Shown here one piece after another: positions 55,381 to 64,000 of a DNA stretch of 64,000 nt (position 1 is its first letter; each line of letters opens with the position of its first letter). The DNA comes from Chondrus crispus. Its lineage: Eukaryota; Rhodophyta; Florideophyceae; Gigartinales; Gigartinaceae. The position numbers and the translations under genes were made by a program. Below the pieces are notes generated by a model. That model was not told where the DNA came from and searched no databases. It was given only the letters and a program-made list of their open reading frames with translations. The DNA lies in NCBI RefSeq assembly GCF_000350225.1, contig NW_005179101.1:501705-565704 (forward strand), given 5' to 3'.

Positions 55381-56106
55381 ATGCCGTCTTCTGAACTTAA
55401 GCTCTCTTACTTTGGCGTCTCTGTAAGTTGAAGCACTCACAGCCCTGGTCTCCTGAGCGCCTTCCCCAGTTCCCAACACTAACCTCTTTCCAACACACAC
55501 ACTCCCACACAACAGGGCCGTGGCGAAGCTGCGCGCCTCGCGCTAGCGATCGGCGACGTGGAGTTTGAGAACGACACATTCGGGTTTGGCGAGTGGGCTG
55601 CGCGCAAGCCGAACACGCCGTACGGCTCTGTGCCGGTGTTCTACGTGGACGGGATGGTGCACGCGCAATCGAACGCGATCCTGCGGTACTGCGGGCGCGT
55701 GGCCGGGCTGTACCCCGGGTGCGTCAAGCACGCGCTCAAGGTGGACGAGTTGATGGACACGACGTCGGACGTGATCACGATCTCCGGACGCGGGTCTGGC
55801 GAGGGTGAGGAGAAGCTCCGCGCCGAAAGGAAGAAGTTTGTGGACGTGGAGATCCCCAGGTACTGCGGCGGCATCGAGAAGAGGCTCGAGCAGTTCGGAG
55901 ACGGCCCGTACGCCGTCACGGAGAACCTGACGGTCGCTGATCTTGCCATCTACGCTATGTACCTCATGCTCACCAGCGGGTACTTGGATCACGTCCCCAA
56001 GGATGTGCTTGACAAGTACACGAGGTTGACCAAGGTGTGTAACACGGTCAAGGAGCACCCGAAGGTGGTCGAGTGGTACAAGAAGCAGGCTGAAGCCCAG
56101 AACTAA
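55381..56106 (+). CDS. glutathione S-transferase, sigma-like, copy 1, 210 aa
   Basis: The enzyme conjugates glutathione to electrophiles or reduces peroxides; it is cytosolic. Exons are 55381-55422 and 55516-56106, with intron GTAAGT...CAG (93 nt). The spliced N-terminus has the catalytic-type Tyr in LSYFGVSGRGEAARL. The cis-Pro segment SVPVFYVDG and the glutathione-binding QSNAILRYCGR follow. The all-helical C-terminal domain ends with EHPKVVEWYKK. These suit sigma/prostaglandin-synthase-like GSTs. The length of 210 is normal. A paralogue with an intron at the same place lies at 57842-58571. Confidence 0.94.
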
Positions 56107-57732
56107 TGCGACTAACAACACGTGCTGTGCCCGGTCGGGGATGGCGCTGTGGTTTAGATGGTGCAGCGCGAAGGTGAATTGTAATCGCTCTGTAAACGTG
56201 ATAGCTCAATAGGCTTAATTAAAGTACTTGGGCCGTTTTTCGGTCATCGTTACGTGGATGAATGAGGGTGTTCAGTGATGGCACCTACGACAGCGACAGC
56301 AATTACGAGTTAGGGGGCCACGTACTAAAGGCAAAATGTCGGCTTTGATCGAAGACATTGTGGCTCCTCCCCACAGAGGGACATCGTACGGTCGTACGGT
56401 AGTGTATACAGGGGGTATCCTCCATAGTGCGTACTTTATTAGCACATGTACGTCAACAGTGCGCTTTTCAGCCCATGTCACGGATTCCGAAACGTGTACA
56501 ACTGTACGCTGGGAATCCCAGCAATGAGACTGAAGAGAGACCTACAAACCGCTTTGCTGTTGCTTCTTTAGGGCGAGACGTCAACAGTTCGTTTTGGGGG
56601 GTCTGGCACGGGGATGCACTAATGAGGGGGGTCGACTGTACCTAATGCATTCTTGCGCAGCAGTGGATGGTACGGCAGCGGCAACGGCGACTTGGACCCA
56701 ATACGCAGGCTGTCTGTGTACTGCTCAACTGCCCGGGCTGCGTATGGAGTAAAGTTTAGCGTACCCAATACGCAAGCTGTCTGTGTACTGTATCATACTG
56801 TACAAGTGCGCGGGCAGCATGAAGCAATGTAAAGTTGCCAAAAGTCTCGCAGGATGGAAGGCATCGGCGTGCACTCTAACATGTGTTACTGATGCGTCAG
56901 CTCCAGCGGATAACAGGGGTACAGCACCGGTACAGCACGGGTGGTTGTGCCATTCCCATGCTACGTAACATAAAGTACCAGGGTACTGCACACACATTCG
57001 TTTCAAGTTTCGTTATTTATTCCATAAATATCAACAAATCTTGTATATTATAAACTTGTAAAATATATGGAAAATTCATATATACGATCCTCACCATCCC
57101 TACAAAGGGTCCCGCCCTACAAACCGCTGTCGCCAGAGAAAGGCATCCCATGGACAAGCCCGTCCCCGACACGCAAGGGCCGCTTCCAGGCAAGGCCGCG
57201 GCGCGGAGAAAAGCGGCGTGCGCGTGATGATGCGCGCCGCGCGGCAGCCGCGCTGCGCGGGGGCAGCGGGGCAGCGGGGAGCGGGTGCCCGCGTGTGATT
57301 CCGCACAAACACTCAAATAAGGCATAGCCTTATTTATAGGCGTACGATAGGACATAGAGTTGGTAAATATACCGGCGCCGGCGGCCCCCCGCGGTCAGGG
57401 GAACCCCGGCATCCGGATCTCCTGATTCACACCGCGAAAAGGAAACGGCGCGTCCGCACTCGTGACATAATCTCGCGCGTGCTCGCCCAACCACGCGCCG
57501 CCACATGCCCACCGCGATCTGCCGCAGCCGACTCACCGCCGGGCCGCTCCGGCTGCTGCCGCCGCGCGCCGCCGGATCGCGTCCCGGCCGGGCCCGCACT
57601 GGCTCGCCCAACGCGTGCACACGGAAGAAACACGCCGTCCAATCGCGCGCGGCCATCGAACCACGTCCGCTCCCGCCGCCTGAAGCCCCCGCGAGTCCGC
57701 TTCCAGAACTCACCACCCCGCGTGCGCTCCCC
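56107..57732. other. intergenic between the GST copies
   Basis: Contains the degenerate Tigger-like MITE at 56409-56638. A very GC-rich stretch at about 57150-57800 leads up to GST copy 2. No other gene is recognised. Confidence 0.5.
56409..56638. mobile_element. Tigger-like MITE B, degenerate, 230 bp
   Basis: TA flanks (56407-56408 and 56639-56640) enclose imperfect inverted ends: CAGGGGGTATCCTCCATAGT and, reversed, CAGTCGACCCCCCTCATTAG. Only the outline of the family is conserved. Confidence 0.4.
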
Positions 57733-57841
57733 TACAAATACCCTCGCCCGCCAGCTCGTTCCTTCGCGCGTCCCACCGCTCGCACACAGACAACAGATCC
57801 GCGCTTCTTGAACTACCCCTCCGCTCAGCCACACTCGCACA

Positions 57842-58571
57842 ATGCCGGAAATCAAGCTCACCTACTTCGATATGCGCGTAAGTTCCCGCTTCGTTCCAGC
57901 CTCGCTCCCCCTTTCGCGCGCCTGTCTCTGTGCGTCAAGTTCTGACCCCGTTCCTCGTGCTATTTCTGACTCTCCAGGGCCGCGCTGAAGCATCCCGCCT
58001 TGCGCTCGTGGTGGGCGAAATACCCTTCGAGGACGAGAGGGTGGTATTCGACCACTGGAAAGAGGCGAAGCCGAAAACCCCGTACGCTGCGCTGCCGATG
58101 TTGACCGTGGACGGCATGCAGGTGGCCCAGTCGGACGCGATTCTGCGCTACTGTGGAAAGCTGGCGGGTCTGTATCCGTCCGACCCGCTGGAGGCCGCCA
58201 AGGTGGACGAGGTGGGCGGTGTCATTGATGACGTCACCCACGCCATGTACCGCTACCGCGGCGATGATAAGGATAAACTCCGCGAGGAAAGGGACAAGTT
58301 CTCCAAAGTCGATGTGCCGAGGTACGTCGGCGCGCTGGAGAAGAGGCTCGAGGCCTTCGGCGATGGGCCGTGGGCCGTCGGAGGTAACATGACTATCGCC
58401 GATTTGCACATCTGTCACTTGGTCACTAATATCAGGTGCGGCATGCTGGACTTTGTAGATAAGGATTTGTTGGAGGGGTATGTCAGAATTGTTAAGTCCT
58501 ACAGTGCTGTTATGGAGCATCCCAAGGTCACGGAGTGGTACGAGAAGAAGCCGGTGAAGATGTTTTCGTAG
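57842..58571 (+). CDS. glutathione S-transferase, sigma-like, copy 2, 209 aa
   Basis: Exons are 57842-57877 and 57978-58571, with intron GTAAGT...CAG (100 nt). Splicing gives LTYFDMRGRAEASRL, then AALPMLTVDG (cis-Pro), QSDAILRYCGK (glutathione binding) and a helical C-terminus ending in EHPKVTEWYEKK. The fold and motifs match copy 1, and the intron falls at the same place before GR(G/A)EA. The pair therefore arose by duplication, though the proteins have diverged substantially. A possible TATA-like TACAAATA lies about 109 bp before the ATG. Confidence 0.94.
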
Positions 58572-58879
58572 CGATGTCAGCGTGTAGTGCCAGCAATCGC
58601 AGCGTTGCTTTAGATGCGTGGTAGGGTTAGTTTGAGCGCCTCTGGTGTGCCTCTTTATAAACTCATTGTTGCCATACCGGCATGTGCGGTACATATCGTA
58701 TGTAGGGTATTGGTAAGTGTACGGGTTGCTCGATATTGTTGCGGGATCATTTGAGCTCTGAATCGCTACAGTAGGCCTTTTCGACAAATCCATCCGCACT
58801 GTAGAGATCATGACCACATAAACAAGAATGGCTGCATTTACGAAAAACACATCAACTTTACGTAAAGACAGAGCGATTA
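58572..58879. other. intergenic, no gene recognised
   Basis: 3' flank of GST copy 2, up to the Tigger-like element. Nothing else is seen. Confidence 0.45.
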
Positions 58880-59370
58880 CAGGGGGGTACCCGATTTAGT
58901 GCCTCTATATATAGTGTATGTCCCGGTTTAGTGCTACTCTAACGGCTCTACACCAAAAGGTATGATAAACAAGTGCCCCCCGGGCCCATTCAGCGGAATG
59001 GATGGGTCTAGGTGTGTTTCATCTGGGCGAACTGAAGCAGAGCATACAGATACAGTGATGGAGGAGATTTCTAATGCTAGTCAGGCTCGTTCTCTCTCTT
59101 TGATCGAAGCAGCGAATGAGTTCTCAAAATTAGAGGCGGCAGCGGTAGCTCTCTCGCTACCTGATGCGTCTTCACATTTGCGCAAGGCTAGACGCATCAT
59201 ATTTGAGGCTCTCAAGCCACAGAAGAAGCAGAAACAGACGACCTTGACGGGTTTCCTTAGTTAAATACTATATTCAGTCTTCTTGTTAAGTTACCGTTCT
59301 TGTGCCAAACCCGATTTAGTGCCTATTTTATCACGCTACACGGGGTAGCACTAAATAGGGTACCGCCCTG
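58880..59370 (+). mobile_element. Tigger-like deletion derivative with transposase tail
   Basis: The ends CAGGGGGGTACCCGATTTAG and, reversed, CAGGGCGGTACCCTATTTAG are strong inverted repeats flanked by TA (58878-58879 and 59371-59372). The 491-bp interior keeps a frame at 58962-59264. Its end is a basic helix followed by QTTLTGFLS, resembling the PCNA-binding motif known at the C-terminus of pogo transposase. The catalytic core is absent. Confidence 0.75.
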
Positions 59371-59580
59371 TACACAATACAGTATCAATTATCATAAACA
59401 GCGTCGAAATGCAGAATTTCAAATTTTTTTACACAACCCCGCCCCTTTGCGCATTGCCACGCTAAACGCTCATAAGACACATTTCCCACCGAATTCACTT
59501 CAACATTGCGCATTAACTGTGCACAAATTCTGTCCCAGCGCTATCACCAGACCAATTCAGCTCCTTTTTTCCTCACCACT

Positions 59581-61523
59581 ATGCTGGTTTCTCCCAATCG
59601 CTCCCGTGCCCGTCCTACACCTCCCAATGCTCCTTTAGCGGAGCATGTCGGCGTTAATAACGCACTGAGACTGCTTGCCGATGCAGCTGTTGAACGCGAG
59701 GCAGAAATTGACGAATACGACATCAACCCCACAAAAGAAGACTCTGATGACGAATGCACGTCCAGCTCTCCTGTGTTTGATAAATTTTACAACACAGGAG
59801 GATCTGAGGCGATCATGCAAATGTCAAACTTCGATGTAAATGAGTTTGGAAAGCTTTGGCTTCTCTTGCAAGACCACGTCACAACCAACTGGAATGTGGG
59901 GCAAGGACGAAAGTCACAGTTTAGTGGCAAGGATGTTTTGTTGTTCACTTTGACAGCACTTAAACACGGTGGGCAATGGCACTACTTGTAAAGGCTGTTT
60001 GGTGTGAGTTGTCCTACGTTTGAGCCCACGGTTATGAAGTGTATTAATGTAGTTTTCGAAGAACTATATGAGACTTTAGTGCTTAACCTGGGGGAGTCTT
60101 GGACAATGGCAAAGATGCTACAGACACAAAAGACGTTTAAGACATTTAAGTTTTGTCTTTATGCTACAGATGTTACTTTTCAGCAAGCTTTCAGACCAAG
60201 TGGATCTATGGAAGAGGGAAAGAAGTACTTTAGCGGAAAGCATAAGCTGTACGGTTATAAGGTGGAGGTCTCCGTGTTACCAAACGGACTGTCTATTGGA
60301 TGCTGAGATCATTATCCGGGCTCCGTTGCTGACATCGACATTATGAGAAAAATGGATGATTTTCACATTGATGCTATGGCCAAGAAGGAAGACGAGCTGG
60401 ACATTGCAGACGTTGGCATATTATGTGAAAAGTATGATAATACCTGGGGACTATTGGCTGATAAGGGCTATCAGGGCTCAAGTGAGTTTTTGCAATCTGT
60501 CATACCAAGGCGCAAACCCGTGAACGGACACTTGACGTTAGAAGATGAGGCTCAAAACAAGAAGATTTTGTCAGATCGAATAATTGTGGAAAATTTCTTC
60601 GGGAGATTGTGCACTGTAGTATAACGACAGACGCGCGCGCGGGGAGATTATTATCCGTGCGGCCGTGCACGGTATACACGTGGGCGGGTGTGCCCACGTG
60701 TAGGGAGCGCGCTCGTGCCGAGTGGTCGTAATCTGGCGTACGTGTACAGTAGTGCACGTGTCGGCCAAGCGGTAGTTTGCTAGTATTACGCGTGTACGCT
60801 AGCACACGTGGCATCCGTGCGGTAGTCTGTAAGCAGCGCGTGTGTACAGTAGTACACACGTGTACCTGCAGCGTCCGCGCGGTAATTAGGAATTGAGGCG
60901 CTAGTTTTTTAATTGCGTACAGTACCTGGTACGCACTAGGCGGCAGGTACTGTACACTGGGACAGGTGTCCGAGGCGTCCCCCTGCGGGGTTAAGACCTG
61001 ACACCCGTCCCCACCAGTAAACGGGGGCAAGCTCGCCCCCGTCCCTTTCGCGCCTACGTACGTCCGTTTTCGGTTGTCTATCGCGCGCGCTGGCTTCTTA
61101 CCCGTTACCGGTCGCTCCCGTTCACGCACCACGGGGCGACTGCGCGTAACCGGCCAGTGAGCCACTCCCTTTTCGCGAGCTCGTCCGATCGGTTCAATTA
61201 GCGCGTCGCGTCCGCGCCGCGTGCTCCCTCTCTACTGGAATATTTTGTCAAGCAAAAACAGGTGAGCTGAGAAAAGTTATGATAAGATTTTCCGCTTGTG
61301 TATCAGCCTGACAAATCTCCATGTCAAGTGGCATCCGCTCCGTGCTGCTGATTTGAACCGTCACAATCAGGTTAAAAATAGGCAATACGCGATTGGGGAG
61401 GATACAGTACAGAAGAGGAGGCGTGCGCAGGAACAATACCGTGCGAAGCGCCGCCTTCGTCTTGGGTTAGAGCTGTACACGGCCGACAGAGACAGTGATC
61501 GTTATTATTCTATCTTTGATTAA
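59581..61523 (+). pseudogene. Harbinger-type transposase interrupted by an LTR, copy 1
   Basis: From ATG 59581 one frame holds an acidic N-terminus and a helix-turn-helix-like DVLLFTLTALKHGGQW. It then has the DDE_Tnp_4-type core (YATDVTFQQAFRP, YGYKVEVSVLPNG, DKGYQG, then ENFFGRLC). In-frame stops are TAA 59989-59991 and TGA 60304-60306. At about 60615 an LTR-like repeat of about 620 bp is inserted. The transposase end resumes after 61234 (ILSSK..., LCISLTNLHVKWHPLR, then a basic tail) and stops near 61521. It encodes an inactive cut-and-paste transposase of the PIF/Harbinger group. The exact resumption frame is uncertain. Confidence 0.8.
60615..61234 (+). repeat. LTR (solo) inserted in Harbinger copy 1
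   Basis: It begins TGTAGTATAA and matches 63100-63671 over its length, so it is an LTR of that element. Its first half has three hairpin-bearing subrepeats (cores such as CGTGTACGCTAGCACACGTG), against two in the other copy, explaining the 48-bp length difference. Both copies share an 8-bp stem ACGGGGGC/GCCCCCGT. The right end is placed where the copies diverge; no clear target duplication is seen (ACTG is a weak candidate). Confidence 0.75.
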
Positions 61524-62039
61524 TATTTGGGTACATTTTTTGTAGTACTGTAATCATCCAGTCAAAATTGAGTACACACGTTGTCATCAAAAATGCAGAA
61601 TAAATTTGAAATTTATCCAGCTATACGTAGCAATCTGGTGTTTTCGGTAACGACTCAATCTTTCAACAATATGTCGTTAATTACGCACGAAGTCTGCATT
61701 TACAGAGTATATCTAGTAGACCTTCTGAACAGTTGTCAATTGACAACGCACATATTATTGCCATACAGTAACCATGGGGGTAGCAACGGAAACGACCGAG
61801 TAAATACGGAAAGACTATCTCCCAATTCGATCTCCCCCTAATTCCTATAAATATTTTTGATATTTCATTCTAGTCAATCATACCATGAGCAGTGCCACCA
61901 ATGCTGAGCGCAGAAACGCATCATCAGCATTGGGCTGTCTTTTCAAATCATGCCATCTCACTACAATGCGATCCATCCCTGCATATCTTCACGTAATCGC
62001 ACTCACCTCCCATGACAGCTACCCCCAAACTTGCCCCGG
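61524..62039. other. region before Harbinger copy 2, no gene recognised
   Basis: A TATA-like CTATAAATATTTTT (about 61845) precedes an ATG at 61885, whose frame enters the minisatellite. It may be the 5' part of Harbinger copy 2, but this cannot be shown. Confidence 0.35.
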
Positions 62040-62670
62040 ACGACGGCCCCATTCGCCACCCCTGATGGCGAGCACCCCAACCTTCCCCGTGACGGCGCCC
62101 ACACCCACCTGCTCCCTGACGGCGCCCATATCCACCTCCCCCGACGGCGGCGACACCCCCCTCCCCTGACGACGTCCACATCCATCTCCCCTGACGACGA
62201 ATACACCCACTTCCCCTGACGGCAGCGACATCCACCTCCCCTCACAACGACCACGCCCACCTCCCCCGACGGCCGCGACACACACCTCCCCTGACGGCAG
62301 CCACATCTACCTCCCCCGACGGCAGCAGCACTCCCTCCCCTGACGGCTATCACAACCACCTCTCCCCACGGCGTTGGCACTCACCTCCCCTCACAGAGAC
62401 GACAATACCCTTCCTCGACGGCGACGACACTCACTTTTCCCGACGGCGGCGGCACTTGCCTCCCCTGACGGCGTCCACATCCACCTCCCCTGACGGCCAC
62501 TACACCTGCTTCCCCTAACAGCGGCACATCCACCTTCCCTCACAACGACGACACCCACCTCCCCCGACGGCGGCGACCACCCCCACCTCCTCCATCAGCA
62601 ACCAAACCTACCTCTACCTCCCCAACAGCAACCACACCTACCTCCCCCGACAGCTCGCCACGGTTTGCCA
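62040..62670. repeat. degenerate minisatellite, CACCTCCCCTGACGGC units
   Basis: About twenty imperfect units of roughly 25-36 bp with the core CACCTCCC(C/T)(C/T)GACGGC run up to the transposase fragment. The unit length drifts, and stops occur in every frame. Confidence 0.85.
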
Positions 62671-62730
62671 ACCCCCCTCCGCATCATCATTCCGATCTCG
62701 CTCTGGCCGTCATGGAAGTGATAACGCCCA

Positions 62731-63099
62731 ATGATGCATAAAGCCGCTTCACAGATTTTGGCGGATGCGGCCATTGGCCGCGAAGCCGCTCTCGCGCAGT
62801 ATCCCTGCGAGGCACAAGCGGACACTGACGAGGAGAATGATTCAGACAGCCCCATTCTGGACACATTTGATAATAACGGAGGAGGCACTGCCATTGTTCA
62901 GTTAACAAACTTTACCATCAAGGAGTTTATTCAGCTCTACGGAAAAGTCCGCACCTTCCTGGCCAATAATTACAACGTTGGCCGTGGGCGGCGATGTCAG
63001 TACACCGCAAAGGACGCCCTTTTCATGGTCCTAGCTACTCTCAAACATGGAGGACAATGGGATTATCTCGGCCAGACGGTCAAGATGAAGGGTGTGACG
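62731..63099 (+). pseudogene. Harbinger-type transposase N-terminal part, copy 2
   Basis: The frame is clearly related to copy 1 (LADAAIGREAALAQY, SPILDTFDNNGG, IVQLTNFTIKEF, YTAKDALFMVLATLKHGGQW). It is cut at 63100 by the LTR of another element, just past the helix-turn-helix. The rest is outside the window or lost. It may start upstream of the minisatellite. Confidence 0.8.
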
Positions 63100-63671
63100 T
63101 GTAGTATAATGACCGGCGCGAGCGCGCGGAGGTCATCGGACGGCCGTATACGGTATACACGTGGGCGGCTGTGCCCACGTGTAGCGAGCGCGCGCGCATG
63201 CCGAGCGGTCGTAATCTGGCGTACGTGTACGTTAGCACACGTGTCGTCCGTGCGGTAGTCTGTAAGCAACACGCGTGTACAGTGGTGCACACGTGTAGTA
63301 GCAGCGGCCGTGCGGTAGTAGCAATTATGGCGCTAGTTTTTTAATTGTGTACAGTACCCGGCACGCACTAGGCGGCAGGTACTGTACTACTGTACTGGGA
63401 CAGGTGTCCGAGGCGTCCCCCTGCGGGGTTAAGACCTGGCACCCGTCCCCACCAGTAAACGGGGGCAAGCTCGCCCCCGTCCCTTTTGCGCCTACGTACG
63501 TCCGTTTCGGTTGTCCGCCGCGCGCGCTGGCTTCTAACCCGTTACCGGTCGCTCCCGTTTACGCACCACAGGGCGACTGCGCGTAACCGGCCAGTGAGCC
63601 ACTCCCTTTTCGCGAGCTCGTCCGATCGGTTCAATTGGCGCGTCGCGTCCGCGCCGCGTGCTCCCTCGCTA
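63100..63671 (+). repeat. 5' LTR of an LTR retrotransposon
   Basis: This second copy of the 60615-61234 repeat begins TGTAGTATAA. Here it is followed by leader sequence and a gag-like start, so it is a 5' LTR. The 3' boundary is set by divergence from the solo copy. The internal sequence TTGGTACTC near 63720 might be a primer site if the LTR runs to about 63717. Confidence 0.7.
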
Positions 63672-63847
63672 AAGCCTCCGCCTCTCACCCAACCCAGGGC
63701 GGAGAGGAGTTATCCCACATTTGGTACTCTTGTGGAGGGGATAACTCTCGAGGTTGAGCCGCACGCGTGGTCGCTCGATCGCGCGCAGAACCGTACGGAC
63801 GGAAAAGGTTGAGAAATCACCGCGTCGATCGCGAAGCGTATTCGACG

Positions 63848-64000
63848 ATGAACCGACCGGAAGAAGGGGGAGACTCCGCCTCCGGGCGTCTGAGCACCCG
63901 CAGTGGCAGTGGCGCACCGCGCCCCCGGGTGGAGAACCCGGAAGCCCTGCTGCGACCGCCACCGCGACCGGGCCGCACGCGAGCGTCCGCATCGGATGTT
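63848..64000 (+). CDS. gag-like ORF start, truncated by the window end
   Basis: ATG 63848 lies about 180 bp after the LTR and opens a frame that stays open to the last base. It is rich in Arg, Pro, Gly and Ser, like the disordered N-terminus of an algal retroelement Gag. Only 51 residues are visible. Confidence 0.5.
   Translation, partial: MNRPEEGGDSASGRLSTRSGSGAPRPRVENPEALLRPPPRPGRTRASASDV

Noticed and set aside
62040-62670. CRISPR-like array
   Set aside because: Units drift in length and sequence without constant repeats and unique spacers, and the context is eukaryotic; it is a minisatellite.

Overview
The window is nuclear DNA from a eukaryote, most likely a florideophyte red alga resembling Chondrus crispus (inference). 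The reasons are the layout and the gene content. A compact island of intron-poor housekeeping genes sits between long tracts of nested transposable elements. Introns are short (72-146 nt) with GT-AG ends, and two sigma-like glutathione S-transferases of algal style are present.

Layout. 1-3250: a Ty1/copia pol remnant. 3251-5071: decayed, unrecognised coding-like DNA. 5072-22210: one giant (17.1 kb) Ty3/gypsy chromovirus-type element on the minus strand with 622-bp LTRs. It has an intact gag, a canonical -1 frameshift site at the gag/pol junction, and a pol with two lesions. Between integrase and the 3' LTR lies an 8.4-kb cargo holding an antisense 725-codon ORF plus C2H2 zinc-finger and UbiA-like fragments. 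22210-24700: copia RT/RNase H and pogo-type transposase remnants. 25004-29993: an unrecognised Cys-rich gene on the minus strand, split by two Tc1-type transposons. 30-33.6 kb: gene-free repeats with a Harbinger-like MITE.

Gene island, 33.6-51.3 kb: an algal secreted/membrane protein resembling the FEA1/H43 family (frameshifted in a G run); a Dbp4/DDX10 RNA helicase; TRAPPC9 and TRAPPC2, head-to-head; dihydroxyacetone kinase, tail-to-tail with TRAPPC2; a PITH-domain protein; and an adenylate kinase-NAD kinase fusion. A decayed partial copy of the NAD kinase follows at 53 kb.

53-64 kb: Tigger-like MITEs, tRNA-Glu(CUC), two glutathione S-transferase genes sharing an intron position, and two Harbinger-type transposase relics. 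Each relic is interrupted by the same LTR family; the second LTR leads into a gag that runs off the window.

The least ordinary items are the antisense-cargo retroelement with its duplicated polypurine-tract hairpin, the AK-NADK fusion with its decayed satellite copy, the paired TRAPP genes, and the double-interrupted Cys-rich gene. All calls come from reading the sequence; no database search was run.
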